From: Algoriphagus sp. AGSA1 | Lineage (GTDB): Bacteria; Bacteroidota; Bacteroidia; Cytophagales; Cyclobacteriaceae | Direction of reading: 5' to 3' | NCBI RefSeq assembly: GCF_021390545.1 | Contig: NZ_JAJUWR010000006.1 | Coordinates: 1-64,000 of the forward strand | Length of the DNA: 64,000 nt | Shown: one piece after another, positions 35,385 through 44,509 of the stretch | Layout: every line of letters starts with the position of its first letter | Position numbering within the stretch: the stretch's first letter is position 1 | Made by a program: the position numbers and the translations under genes | The notes under the pieces: generated by a model | Databases searched by the model: none | Seen by the model: only the letters and a program-made list of their open reading frames with translations | What the model was told of the DNA's origin: nothing

Positions 35385-36005
35385 AATCTTTTATTTAATT
35401 GATAATGCAAATTTCTGCCACATAGCATGCTGAGGTGTAGTAGAACCGGGTTCTTTTGTAGCCAAAATGAGGGTAATTGGAATTGGAGGATTACGGGGAT
35501 CCCCGGCATACGATCAGTTGTAGTGATTTTGGGTTGGGATTCAGTTGCACACGTCTGTCTTCCGTCGACTGTTTTAGTGAGGGTCTGTCCCAGATGAGAA
35601 AAGGGAATCGGGACTGGTATGCATGGGGGGCTAGTGAGCAGCTAGACTGTAGGGTTGGCAAATTTGCTCTCAATTATTCCAGCCGTAGAAATGGCTGGCA
35701 AGGATCTGTCTTTGGGACTTATATTGGGTTATTTTAAGGCAACTAAATGTGTGTGGGTTTGGAGGATTATTCTTTTGCTATTTCTAGCGAGGTATCCAGA
35801 AGCAATTTCATCATCCAGTTGTATTCCTATGATAAGTGAATGCGCATCATTACTTCCATCCTCCAACGGATTATAATTTCATATCCAGCTTTCCAACTTT
35901 AAATTATCCATTCACCGGAATTCATGTAAATTTGTTTATAAACTCCTTCCGGCCAATTACTCTCTCCATTGACCATTGACCATTGACCATTGATAATTTT
36001 TACAG
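35385..36005. other. Gap with REP and heptamer repeats
   Basis: No supported gene. Near 35678-35699 lies a CCAGCC...GGCTGG hairpin related to the CCAGCCATTTCAATGGCTGG motif at 45102. The last 40 bases are heptamer repeat. Open frames in 35477-35876 have repeat-like composition. Confidence 0.55.
35966..36005. repeat. Heptamer array 12, abutting the GTG start at 36006
   Basis: CCATTGA four times exactly at 35966-35993. In the shifted register GACCATT, GACCATT, GACCATT, GATAATT, TTTACAG, the last unit ends at 36005, the base before the inferred GTG start codon. Confidence 0.85.
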
Positions 36006-37067
36006 GTGCCAAAACAGAAAATCCTTTTCCTCCCAAAATACCCCAAACTCGGTGCTTCAAGCAGACTGAGGACCTTCCAGTTTCTGCCACTTTGGGAAAA
36101 GGAAGGATACCGGGTCAGGGTTTCCTCCTTTTTTAATGAAAAATACCTTAAACGCTTTTACAGAAAAAATAACCATAACCCACTGAATGTGCTGGTTTGC
36201 TATTTCCAGAGGTTGTGGGTACTGCTAGGCGCATACAGGTATGACCTGATCTGGATAGAAAAGGAACTCTTCCCTTTCCTGCCTTCCTATGGGGAATGGA
36301 TTCTGGAGAAATCCGGGAAGGGCTATCTCGTGGATTACGATGATGCGGTCTTTCATAATTATGATCTTCATTCAAGTCGGCTGGTCCGATACTGGATGGG
36401 GGATAAGATAGATTGGGTCATGCGCCATAGTAGGCAGGTGCTGGTGGGAAACGCATACTTGCTCGCCAGGGCTAAGATGGCCGGCGCCAAAAACATCCAC
36501 CTCCTTCCTACAGTAATCGATCCCAAGAAATACAGCCTGAAAGCGTATCGTCATCATCAATTAGTTAGGGTGGGATGGATAGGATCTCCTACCACAGAGA
36601 AATATTTGCTGTCCGTACTTCCTGTTTTGGAGAAATTGGCAGATCAGATCGAACTGGTCATTATCAACAGGGGCGATGGAATCGGATTCTCCGGATCCCA
36701 AGACCTCATGCTTTGGTCTGAGGAAACTGAAGTGACCTGTATTCAGAGTTTGGATATTGGGATCATGCCCTTGGCAAATGATAAATGGGAACGGGGAAAG
36801 TGTGCTTACAAACTTATTCAATACATGGCATGCGGAGTGCCCGTAGTGGCCTCACCCGTAGGGATGAATAATGAAGTGGTGAGGGACGGGGAGAATGGTT
36901 TTTTGGCAGCAGACCTCTCGGAATGGGAAGGAAAGTTGCTTCGTTTGATAGAAGCCCCGACTTTACGGGAAGAAATGGGACGAAAGGGCTTCAAACGGGT
37001 ACATTCGGAATATACCTTGGACAAAAATTTTCAGATGATGCTGGGGATTTTGGGTCGCAGTGAGTAG
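36006..37067 (+). CDS. Orphan glycosyltransferase family 4
   Basis: 353 residues from an inferred GTG. The N-terminal domain starts KILFLPKYPKLGASSRLRTF, a pattern of GT4-like enzymes lacking the usual GG loop. DYDDAVFHNYD near 112-122 and YKLIQYMACGVPVVASPVG near 270-290, then REEMGRKG, give the donor domain. It lies about 17 kb from the main glycosyltransferase run, alone on its strand, but shares with that run the non-ATG start and a heptamer array directly before the start. It may once have belonged to the locus. Confidence 0.83.
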   Translation: MPKQKILFLPKYPKLGASSRLRTFQFLPLWEKEGYRVRVSSFFNEKYLKRFYRKNNHNPLNVLVCYFQRLWVLLGAYRYDLIWIEKELFPFLPSYGEWILEKSGKGYLVDYDDAVFHNYDLHSSRLVRYWMGDKIDWVMRHSRQVLVGNAYLLARAKMAGAKNIHLLPTVIDPKKYSLKAYRHHQLVRVGWIGSPTTEKYLLSVLPVLEKLADQIELVIINRGDGIGFSGSQDLMLWSEETEVTCIQSLDIGIMPLANDKWERGKCAYKLIQYMACGVPVVASPVGMNNEVVRDGENGFLAADLSEWEGKLLRLIEAPTLREEMGRKGFKRVHSEYTLDKNFQMMLGILGRSE

Positions 37068-37075
37068 TCCCCACT

Positions 37076-37669
37076 TTATTGTTCATTATTCCTGGGAACA
37101 TGAAATTCACCCGCTGTGATTTGGACTTCCCCTTCAAGCACGTTTTGTCCCGAACTGGTGTCATACTGATATAATTTTCCCGAGAAAGTGCCTTTGATCC
37201 CACTTTCGTTGATTTCATCGAATTTCAAATAGACGTTTTCCCACAACGGTGTTGAGACCACGTTCATGGCGGCTGAAAATCCCTTCCCGTCCGCATCAAA
37301 ATATCCCATAAGAAGGTAAAACGGGAGGCTTACATCAGCCGATTCTATGTTTGAATAAGTTAATCCGGTAGTGAATTCAGATGTGCTGTTTATATAAATG
37401 ACCATCTGGTTTCGGCTAGGCTCATAGATGCTCTGGGTGCCGGAGAGCTGGATGACATGCAATTGGTTCTTTTCATCAAATAAATACCCGCCCGTCAGGT
37501 TAATCTGGGTCTCGGGGGTATAGGGGTAAGCTACCTGTTCTCCGTTTACCTTAAAGCGAAAGTAGTACTCGGTTTCTTTCTGAGCCGGCTTGTCATCATC
37601 ACTCGAGCAAGAGACAGCAAGAAGAAGGAGTGTGGCCAGACTGAACAGCGTGAAAATTGGTTTTTTCAT
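37076..37669 (-). CDS. Lipoprotein of unknown function
   Basis: 197 residues with a signal peptide and lipobox AVSC (Cys21) followed by SSDDD, the usual outer-membrane retention pattern of Bacteroidetes lipoproteins. The mature part begins with FRFKVNGEQVAYPY and ends with a region ESGIKGTFSGKLYQYD...GEVQITAGEFHVP, similar in plan to the DUF6252-like protein at 54837. No enzymatic motif. It overlaps the beta-barrel gene by four bases, so the two are probably made together at the outer membrane. Confidence 0.75.
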   Translation of the reverse strand: MKKPIFTLFSLATLLLLAVSCSSDDDKPAQKETEYYFRFKVNGEQVAYPYTPETQINLTGGYLFDEKNQLHVIQLSGTQSIYEPSRNQMVIYINSTSEFTTGLTYSNIESADVSLPFYLLMGYFDADGKGFSAAMNVVSTPLWENVYLKFDEINESGIKGTFSGKLYQYDTSSGQNVLEGEVQITAGEFHVPRNNEQ

Positions 37670-38229
37670 AGTTTTAATGCCACGCCCATGTTAAGATAGG
37701 CCACCCCGTAGCCTGCTTCTGCAAAGACTGCAATATTCTGGCTGAAATAATATCTGCCCCCTAGATAGATGCTTAGCCCTCCGGTATTATTGTAACTGTC
37801 ACCGCCCGCGGAACTTCCGTTACTGTCTGAATAGGAATAGTTGAGCAGGTAGTAACCGAGCATCAGACCACAATACAGGTCTAACTTGTCCACGTTGTGG
37901 CCGTTCCAGTGGTATGCGCTCCGCACCCCAAAAAGGATATAATCCCATTTCTGCTCATAACTGTAGGAGGATGAAGAGTAATCATAAGTGAAGGCCTTGT
38001 ATCCAAGATATCCTCCCAGGCTGATTACCCCTGGGCCTCCTGTCTCCCATACTCCCTGTTCGTATTGGGCGCTGAGGGCGGGGATTTGGCTGGAAGTATT
38101 AAAGCTTCCAATACTGCTTCCCAACCCGATGCCCAGGGAAATTACTTTGTCTCCTTTTTCAAATTCCTGCCCAAAAGCCAGTATGGGCGTTAGGCATATT
38201 AGTATCAGAGTAATGCTGCACTGTTTCAT
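37666..38229 (-). CDS. Outer-membrane beta-barrel protein
   Basis: 187 residues with a cleavable signal peptide (about 1-20, ending AFGQ). The mature protein alternates hydrophobic and Gly/Tyr/Ser-rich strands (VISLGIGLGSSIG, GGYLGYKAFTYDY, GGLSIYLGGRYYF, VFAEAGYGVAYLNMGVAL), typical of an eight-stranded outer-membrane barrel. It is the first gene of a two-gene unit with the lipoprotein. A short version of the repeated leader (CAATTACAAACACATGAAA) precedes its start. Confidence 0.75.
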   Translation of the reverse strand: MKQCSITLILICLTPILAFGQEFEKGDKVISLGIGLGSSIGSFNTSSQIPALSAQYEQGVWETGGPGVISLGGYLGYKAFTYDYSSSSYSYEQKWDYILFGVRSAYHWNGHNVDKLDLYCGLMLGYYLLNYSYSDSNGSSAGGDSYNNTGGLSIYLGGRYYFSQNIAVFAEAGYGVAYLNMGVALKL

Positions 38230-38251
38230 GTGTTTGTAATTGTTTTTCTTG
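38227..38251 (-). promoter_or_regulatory. Repeated 5' leader core before the beta-barrel gene
   Basis: Coding-strand core AAAAACAATTACAAACAC ending in the ATG, one base different from the core before the kinase gene at 58332. The distal ATGAAATCGAGC block found at 54.7 and 58.39 kb is absent here. Confidence 0.55.
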
Positions 38252-38866
38252 TCAATAGACTATGGATTTTGTTAAAAATAGTAGGGGCAAAAGCAGGATA
38301 AAATCTGTAATTATTTTCTGTAGGGGATCACTTATTTATTGAATGAAATATCTTATTTCTTGTGTTTATTGATTAATTTTAATGTATATCCGCTTTTCTA
38401 CCAGTAATCAGGATAAAGCATAATAGAATTTGGTTAACCTTAGCATTTAGGCCGCTTCGGTCACCTGTCTTCTGTCTGGCTGAGCAGAAATTATGGTTAC
38501 TGGCATCATTCCCTATATCCATTTTAATTTTTATGGTAACATGCCCGTCTGTGGTCACACAGGAAATCTGGAAATGAAAATGCAATCCCTCTTGGTACAA
38601 CAGTAGGCTGGCCCGGTTTCTTGTTCTAAAGTACCGACAGAAAATAGCCGTGATCCATCATTCTAAACGATGGCTTTTAATCTATTACTGTTGTTTTTCA
38701 GCATGCCTGGGTAATGAAATAAGTCTCCATAAAGAGTTCGGTGACGGGCGTTTTTGCCCGATGGCGCACAGGAGGACACATGTAAAAATGCCTTGATCTG
38801 ATAATTTCCGCCATTAGTAAACTGGCACGAATATTATTCCTACATTTAGATAATATTTGTTTGGCT
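38252..38866. other. Intergenic region before PadR
   Basis: No gene seen. A hairpin-like GGGCGTTTTTGCCCG lies near 38747-38762. TACATTTAGATAAT about 20 bases before the PadR start is close to the Bacteroidetes -7 consensus TAnnTTTG, but no clear -33 TTTG is present at the right distance. Confidence 0.4.
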
Positions 38867-39217
38867 ATGAAAGACTATCAGCTAGGGGAGTTTGAGGAAA
38901 TCGTGATCCTTACCGTGGGGATATTAAATAACGCCGCCTACAGTGTGGCCATCAAGGATGAGATCCAGTCCCGGTTAAATAGAACGGTAAGCATGGGAGC
39001 CCTGCACACGGCATTGAACAGGATGGAGGACAAGGGATACCTGAAGTCTTTTTCCGGGGAAGCCACCGAAGAGAGAGCCGGGCGTCCCCGGAGATATTTT
39101 GAGATCACCGCACTGGGCAAGAAAGCCCTCCAATACTCGAAAGATACCCGGGACGGACTTTGGGCGGCTATCCCTCAAACCCTGTGGCAAGCAAATCTTG
39201 CGGGAATCAAACTATGA
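38867..39217 (+). CDS. PadR-family transcriptional regulator
   Basis: 116 residues from ATG 38867 (a TTG six bases earlier is in frame). The winged helix is complete: LGEFEEIVILTVGILNNAAY, SVAIKDEIQSRLNRTVSMGA and LHTALNRMEDKGYLKS with the wing GRPRRYFEIT. PadR proteins repress neighbouring genes, in Cytophagales often permeases of the FtsX/MacB type. The stop overlaps the start of the permease by ATGA, so regulator and target form one unit. Confidence 0.9.
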   Translation: MKDYQLGEFEEIVILTVGILNNAAYSVAIKDEIQSRLNRTVSMGALHTALNRMEDKGYLKSFSGEATEERAGRPRRYFEITALGKKALQYSKDTRDGLWAAIPQTLWQANLAGIKL

Positions 39218-41838
39218 ACAAGCTCAGACCCTCACCACCCAAATTATTCCTTAGGTTTTTTCAATGGTTCTGCCACCCCAGAATGCTGGACTATATTGAA
39301 GGAGACCTTATTGAAGTCTATGAAAGAAACTTCAAAGAGCTGGGAAAACGAAGCGCTGACCGGAAATTCATTCTTGATGTGCTCTTGCTTTTTCGGCCCG
39401 GAATCATCCGTCCCATTCAACCTGGACAAAACTTAACCCCTGTAGGCATGTATAAAAATTACTTTAAAATCGGTTGGAGAACCCTACTCCGCAACAAACA
39501 ATATAGTCTGCTCAATATTGCCGGACTTGCTTTCAGCCTTACGGTGTGCATTCTGATTTTCGGGGTGATCAAACTCCACCTCTCATTTGATGATTTTCAT
39601 CCCCGCCAAGACAGGATATATCGTATCGTCACGGAACTGCAAAGCAATACGACTTCGCATTCCCGCGGTGTACCCACACCATTGCCTGGACTTCTAAGGG
39701 CAAACGAATCGTTTGCCGAGCAAGTGACCCGCAGCTATGCTGCTTCCAATGTGCTCATCACTGTCACTGATGTTAACGGACAACAACATTACAAGGAACC
39801 TGAAGGGGTGGTTTTTGCTGAAGGGGATTTCTTCGATATTTTCAATTTCCCACTGAGATCAGGTGATGCGAATTCCGCATTGGCCCATCCAAATTCAGCC
39901 TTACTGACCGAAAAACTGGCACAAAAGTATTTTGGTGAAGGGGATCCCATCGGTAAATCATTTCTCTTGGATGGGAAATATGAGCTGACAGTTCGGGGAG
40001 TCCTTCAGGATATTCCCGGCAATACCGATTTCAATTCCGGTATCTATGTGTCCTTCAGCAGTTTCAAATCGTATATGCCTTGGTTGGCAGATGAGGGATT
40101 TTGGAACGGGATATCCTCCGGCATGCAGTGCTATGTGGTCTTGCAGCCCCATCTTTCTCCGGCCGAGGCTGAGGAAGCGCTTTCCCACTACTCTGAAAAG
40201 TATCCTATAGGGCCTGATACCAAGGCCTATTATAGCCTTCAGCCCCTTTCCGACATCCATTACAATGAAGTATATGGAGGAACTATGGACAAATCCCTCC
40301 TTTGGGTTTTGGCGGCGATTGGCTTCTTCCTGCTGGTCACGGCCTGTGTGAACTTTGTCAATTTGGCCACTGCCAGAGCTCTTCACCGAAGCAAGGAAGT
40401 CGGTGTGAGAAAAGTAATGGGCGGCCTGCGCAGCCAGTTGTTTTGGCAGTTTATTTTCGAGACTGCCCTGATCAGTTTTGGAGGTATTCTGATCGCGCTT
40501 ATTTCCGCATACCTGTTGTTGCCGGTGGCCAATGAAAGGTTTGGGATGGAGATCGGTATGGAATTGTATTTGGGCAGTGGGTTTATGCTGTTTTTGATCG
40601 TAATGTTTATTGCGATCACGCTATTGGCGGGCTTCTATCCGGCCATCGTCATGGGGAGTTTTAAACCTATTTCAGCACTCAAAGGCAAATCTACACTGCA
40701 ACGGTTTGGCGGTTTCAATACCAGAAGGAGTCTGATTGTCGTGCAGTTTGTAATAGCCCAGGTCATGGTCATCTCAGCAGTGGTGATCATGGGGCAAATG
40801 CGTTATGCCATGAATTCGGATTTGGGTTTTGATAAGGAGGCCATTGTCATGGTGAAAATGGGAAACGATTCCCTACAGCTTAAAAAGGCGCTCAAAAATG
40901 AACTGATGAGGATACCGGGAGTGGAGCAGGTGTCCCTGTGCAATGACGCCCCGGCAGCCCAAGGTGGCTGGTTGACCAATATTACACTGGGAGAGGATAC
41001 CAATGAGTTTGATTTTCTCACGAATATGAAAATGGTGGATGAGGACTACCTTTCCACTTTTGGACTCAGGTTGGTTTCCGGAAGGAATCTCATCCAATCA
41101 GATACAGTAAGGGAAATACTGGTCAATGAAGCTTTGCTTTATAGATTAGGAATTGCATCACCTGATGAGGCATTAGGCACGGTGATCAAAGCAAATGGGG
41201 GAAACATGAAGGGAACCGTGGTGGGAATAGTCAGGGATTTCCATGGGAAGTCGTTTCATGAGCAGATCAATCCCACGATCCTGGCCTCGGCTTTGGACTA
41301 TTATGAATCCTATGCGATCAAGATTAATCTCCAAGATTCCAAAAATATCCTGGAGCAGGTCGGGACTGTATGGAAAGAAAATTATTCAGGAAAACCGTTT
41401 GAATACGAATACCTGGATGATCGTATCGCCCGTTTTTACAAAAACGAGGCAACCATGTTGGCCGCCGTTCAGCTTTTTTCGGGAATAGCGATTTTCATAG
41501 GATCCATGGGGCTCTATGGGCTGATTTCATTTATGGTGGTGCAGAAGACCAAGGAGGTGGGGATCCGCAAGGTGATGGGAAGCAGTTCTTATCAGATTGT
41601 CTGGATCTTCGGTAAGGAGTTTGCCCGCCTGATCGTGCTGGCATTTCTTCTGGCCGCACCTCTCGGCTGGTACCTGATGAATAACTGGCTGCGGAATTTT
41701 GAATTCAAAATCCAACAGGGAATAGACATTTATTTACTTACCCTGGGCTTCTCATTCCTGGTCGCTGCACTCACGATTTCCTTCCAGACGGTCAGGGCTG
41801 CCAGGATGAATCCGGCGGTAAGCCTGAGGAGCGAATAG
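39214..41838 (+). CDS. FtsX/MacB-like ABC permease with N-terminal prefix domain
   Basis: 874 residues from ATG 39214, chosen because it overlaps the PadR stop by four bases; an upstream frame from 39160 lies inside PadR. Residues 1-75 form the cytoplasmic prefix domain of PadR-linked permeases (FFQWFCHPRMLDYIEGDLIE). Then follow an MacB-type periplasmic domain and FtsX segments in two halves, with GVRKVMGGLRSQLFWQF near 418-434 and GIRKVMGSSSYQIVWIF near 787-803 as the paired coupling motifs. No ATPase gene is adjacent, so it must use a partner encoded elsewhere. Such permeases act in efflux or lipoprotein-type mechanotransmission. Confidence 0.87.
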   Translation: MNKLRPSPPKLFLRFFQWFCHPRMLDYIEGDLIEVYERNFKELGKRSADRKFILDVLLLFRPGIIRPIQPGQNLTPVGMYKNYFKIGWRTLLRNKQYSLLNIAGLAFSLTVCILIFGVIKLHLSFDDFHPRQDRIYRIVTELQSNTTSHSRGVPTPLPGLLRANESFAEQVTRSYAASNVLITVTDVNGQQHYKEPEGVVFAEGDFFDIFNFPLRSGDANSALAHPNSALLTEKLAQKYFGEGDPIGKSFLLDGKYELTVRGVLQDIPGNTDFNSGIYVSFSSFKSYMPWLADEGFWNGISSGMQCYVVLQPHLSPAEAEEALSHYSEKYPIGPDTKAYYSLQPLSDIHYNEVYGGTMDKSLLWVLAAIGFFLLVTACVNFVNLATARALHRSKEVGVRKVMGGLRSQLFWQFIFETALISFGGILIALISAYLLLPVANERFGMEIGMELYLGSGFMLFLIVMFIAITLLAGFYPAIVMGSFKPISALKGKSTLQRFGGFNTRRSLIVVQFVIAQVMVISAVVIMGQMRYAMNSDLGFDKEAIVMVKMGNDSLQLKKALKNELMRIPGVEQVSLCNDAPAAQGGWLTNITLGEDTNEFDFLTNMKMVDEDYLSTFGLRLVSGRNLIQSDTVREILVNEALLYRLGIASPDEALGTVIKANGGNMKGTVVGIVRDFHGKSFHEQINPTILASALDYYESYAIKINLQDSKNILEQVGTVWKENYSGKPFEYEYLDDRIARFYKNEATMLAAVQLFSGIAIFIGSMGLYGLISFMVVQKTKEVGIRKVMGSSSYQIVWIFGKEFARLIVLAFLLAAPLGWYLMNNWLRNFEFKIQQGIDIYLLTLGFSFLVAALTISFQTVRAARMNPAVSLRSE

Positions 41839-42327
41839 CTTGCGCCCATGGGGATGTATCACAATTGCTCTTGTCAGCCTTTACAATGACCGGTATGAGG
41901 GGAGGGGTTTTAGTTTCCATTCCTTAGGCATCTCTTCCCTATACGCTGCCATGGGTAGCAGGAGTGTAGTGCTAATCAAAGCCTGTCAGGTTTACATCGC
42001 CGATTTTGGATAAATAAGTTCTTGCTGTTCTAACAGCAAAACCTGACAGGGCTTATCAGGTTCTTTTTACACTCAACTTAACACCAGTGGTATTGTTGTT
42101 GGAAGATTAACTGATTAGTAATTGCAATAACAAAGGAAAAATCATTTCTACGAAGTGAAATGGGCACTTAGCCACTAATGGGAGTCCGATCCTATTGAGT
42201 TAAGGGCTCTTCCAATATTCAAATGGTGTACGCAGCTGTTCACGGACTGTACGCTTACGAACTGCAGAATAAGAATAATAGTATTGGGCTTGACGCCCTC
42301 ATTTTAACCAATAAAAACTAGTGTAAC
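41839..42327. other. Gap with one paired repeat
   Basis: No gene. It contains the GCCTGTCAGG/CCTGACAGG repeat at 41980-42063. The remainder (42064-42327) shows no array or hairpin that I can support. Confidence 0.45.
41980..42063. repeat. Variant of the AACCTGCCAGGTT paired repeat
   Basis: AGCCTGTCAGGTTT at 41980-41993 and AAACCTGACAGGG near 42038-42050 are complementary. Spacing and inner AACAGCAAAACC resemble the copies at 21336 and 32932. Confidence 0.65.
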
Positions 42328-43221
42328 ATGAAGAAATTAGTATTGATCTTTTTGATGCTTGGTATCGGGGCAGAAATCTCCTTTGCCCAGCACAACAAGG
42401 AACTTCAGGAAATGGCAGACCAGGATCAGCAATCCAGGTTTTCAGGAAATATCGACTGGGCCGAACTAGCTAGGGAAGACAGCCTCAGAAGAGAGCGGGT
42501 GCTCGAACTGATGAGATCGGATTCCCTTGTTACGGGTAAGGACTACTTCAATGCCGGCATTATTTTCCAGCATGGCAATGATACCACTGCTTCCTCATTG
42601 GCTGTAAAATGCTTTGGAAAAGCGATAGAGATGGATCCTACGCTGCACAAATGGTGGTATGCGGCCGCTGTGGACAGGGACTTGATGAGAAGGGGGGAGC
42701 CTCAGATCTATGGCACCCAGTATATACAAGATGAATCAACAGGAGGGAAATTAAAGCAGTATCAGATTGACACTACACAGGTGACAGATGAAGACAGGAT
42801 CTACTATGGGGTGGAAACACTGGCTCAGCAGCGGGAAAAAGAGCGGCTGATGAACCTCAAATCCCTGGGATCCTTTTATGCCTCATCAGGTTCTATAGAA
42901 AAAACACTAGAACTGATCACCCTTGAATTTGATAAAGGGAATGACGCTGAATATAATGTGAGGGAAGAGGCAATCAATTCATTTGGCTATCAGTTACTCA
43001 GCCAGCAAAAACTTCAGGAAGCCATACAGATCCTTGAACTGAATACCAGGCTTTACCCTTCAGGGGCGAATACCTTTGACAGCCTGGGTGAAGCACTTCG
43101 TCTGGATGGACGGATAGAAGAAAGTATCAGGGCATATAGTAAATCACTGGAGCTAAACCCTGAAAATGAGAATGCAAAAACCGCAATCAGAGAGATGGGA
43201 GCGTCCACCGATCCACAGTGA
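42328..43221 (+). CDS. DUF6624 protein with TPR repeats
   Basis: 297 residues with a signal peptide (to about residue 20, FAQ). Residues 25-150 match the DUF6624 pattern: DQDQQSRFSG, REDSLRRERVLELM, DYFNAGIIFQHGND and AAAVDRDLMRRGEPQIYGTQ. The C-terminal third has tetratricopeptide repeats (AIQILELNTRLYPSGANTFD, SIRAYSKSLELNPENENA). The protein is periplasmic or surface-attached; its function is unknown. The next gene, 87 bases on, is a second DUF6624-like protein with membrane segments instead of TPRs. Confidence 0.75.
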   Translation: MKKLVLIFLMLGIGAEISFAQHNKELQEMADQDQQSRFSGNIDWAELAREDSLRRERVLELMRSDSLVTGKDYFNAGIIFQHGNDTTASSLAVKCFGKAIEMDPTLHKWWYAAAVDRDLMRRGEPQIYGTQYIQDESTGGKLKQYQIDTTQVTDEDRIYYGVETLAQQREKERLMNLKSLGSFYASSGSIEKTLELITLEFDKGNDAEYNVREEAINSFGYQLLSQQKLQEAIQILELNTRLYPSGANTFDSLGEALRLDGRIEESIRAYSKSLELNPENENAKTAIREMGASTDPQ

Positions 43222-43308
43222 AAATATCGGAATGGATAGTATTTGGCCGGTGAAAAGCATCAGGTAGTTGAAAATAAGTAAGTTGTGGATATATAATTTA
43301 ATTAGGCA

Positions 43309-43959
43309 GTGTTTAAAATAATAAGCTATGTAATTGGGGCAGGGGTCATAGGATATGTATCCTATCAGTACCCGCTCTTCTCATTTGTATTAGTGGCGGC
43401 CTTAGGTCTTGTATTGGTTTATCTTCTTATTGCTGCGGTAGTAAGGCTGTTTCGTAAGCGTTTCCGCGGCAAATGGTTTCATGTTCCGGTGGCCATCATC
43501 AGTATAATCCTGCTTGGGTTGCTTATTGGTCTGGCTCGTCCCCTGCAGGAGCCTGTCATAGAATCGGGAAATGTGGCTGAGGATCTGGAATATGCCTACA
43601 CCATGGATCAGGGCGACCGCAAAAATCTAAAATTCTTTCTTGGGACATTTCGTCAACAGATGAAGGAGCGGGACAGCCTACGTCTCAATCAGGTGTTGGA
43701 GCTTAAACGTGCCGACAAGATTGCAGGAGGTATAGATAAGTTTCATGCGGCTTTTATCCTTCACCACAATCCTGGACGGGACAGTACCCTGTACCGACAA
43801 GCGTATAATCTGGCCAAAGAAGCAGCCTCAGACCCTGGCCTGGCGGATGATTTCCAGGTACAATGGCTGTCAAAGGCTACCTATGACCGCTGGATGCTCT
43901 CCATAGGCAAGGAGCAAAAATACAACACCCAGGGCGGGGTGAGTTTTGAAGTGAAGTAA
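43309..43959 (+). CDS. DUF6624-like membrane protein
   Basis: 216 residues from an inferred GTG. Three hydrophobic segments lie in residues 1-85, then a soluble part with DQGDRKNLKFFLGTF, RDSLRLNQVLELKRADKIAG, DKFHAAFILHHNPG and LSKATYDRWMLSIGKEQKYNTQ. These blocks line up in order with the preceding protein, so the two genes look like diverged tandem paralogues. The membrane part suggests anchoring in the inner membrane. Function unknown. Confidence 0.68.
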   Translation: MFKIISYVIGAGVIGYVSYQYPLFSFVLVAALGLVLVYLLIAAVVRLFRKRFRGKWFHVPVAIISIILLGLLIGLARPLQEPVIESGNVAEDLEYAYTMDQGDRKNLKFFLGTFRQQMKERDSLRLNQVLELKRADKIAGGIDKFHAAFILHHNPGRDSTLYRQAYNLAKEAASDPGLADDFQVQWLSKATYDRWMLSIGKEQKYNTQGGVSFEVK

Positions 43960-44001
43960 GAGCTAAGGGAATGTGATGGGTTTTATTGCCATCGCAGTGC
44001 C

Positions 44002-44023
44002 CCGGTTCGTGTCACACGAACGG
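44002..44023. repeat. Palindromic REP-like hairpin, sister of 2767
   Basis: TTCGTGT and ACACGAA pair perfectly within CCGGTTCGTG...CACGAACGG. Same arms as the element at 2767-2787. Confidence 0.7.
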
Positions 44024-44063
44024 CTTCTGACGCTCCGCTGTAGATGTTTTGCAATCCTTGATT

Positions 44064-44439
44064 CCAGCTTGTAGGATTTCTAATCCGAAAAAAGTTTATC
44101 AGCTTGTAACAACACAAGATTTCCGGATTACTTGCCCCAGTTGGTTACTCAGCATTCTTTATTTTAAAAATATAATCCGTCCCCTGTGGGATTGTAAGTC
44201 ACGAACAGCGGAGGATTCAGCTTCTGGAGAAGCAGCATAACGGAGAAATCTTATAGATCCAATGGAGTTAGAGGGCAACCAGCCCCAATTCCACAGTATC
44301 AATAAGTTCTCCATTTTTTAGCTTTCATACTTTATCTTTCTAATTTCATTTCTGCCTACTGCTCCTGCATACCGTGTCTCTCCCAATCTCTTCTTATTCC
44401 TCAACTCCGGATCTGAAACCCCTCAATCTTCCAATTCAC
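44064..44439. repeat. 376-bp direct repeat, copy 1
   Basis: Aligns without any gap to 48604-48979 (offset 4540). I count 13 mismatches, about 96.5 percent identity. It starts at CCAGC, includes GGATTTCTAATCCG and ends CTTCCAATTCAC. Neither copy contains a plausible ORF of its own. Confidence 0.92.
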
Positions 44440-44509
44440 TCGAACCTTCCAATTCCCCACACCGCAACTCCGTCTCTGGTCTTTCGTCTCCGTCTTGCTG
44501 GCACAAAAC
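44322..44509. repeat. Heptamer-periodic stretch in and after the direct repeat
   Basis: TCTTTCTAATTTCATTTCTGCC, then TCAATCT, TCCAATT, CACTCGA, ACCTTCC, AATTCCC and onward to GTCTCTG, GTCTTTC, GTCTCCG keep a 7-base register. Words are more degenerate than in arrays 1-3. Confidence 0.55.

Noticed and set aside
39160..39213. Longer start for the prefix-domain permease
   Set aside because: It would lie wholly inside the PadR gene; the ATG at 39214 gives the common ATGA overlap and the expected prefix-domain start.
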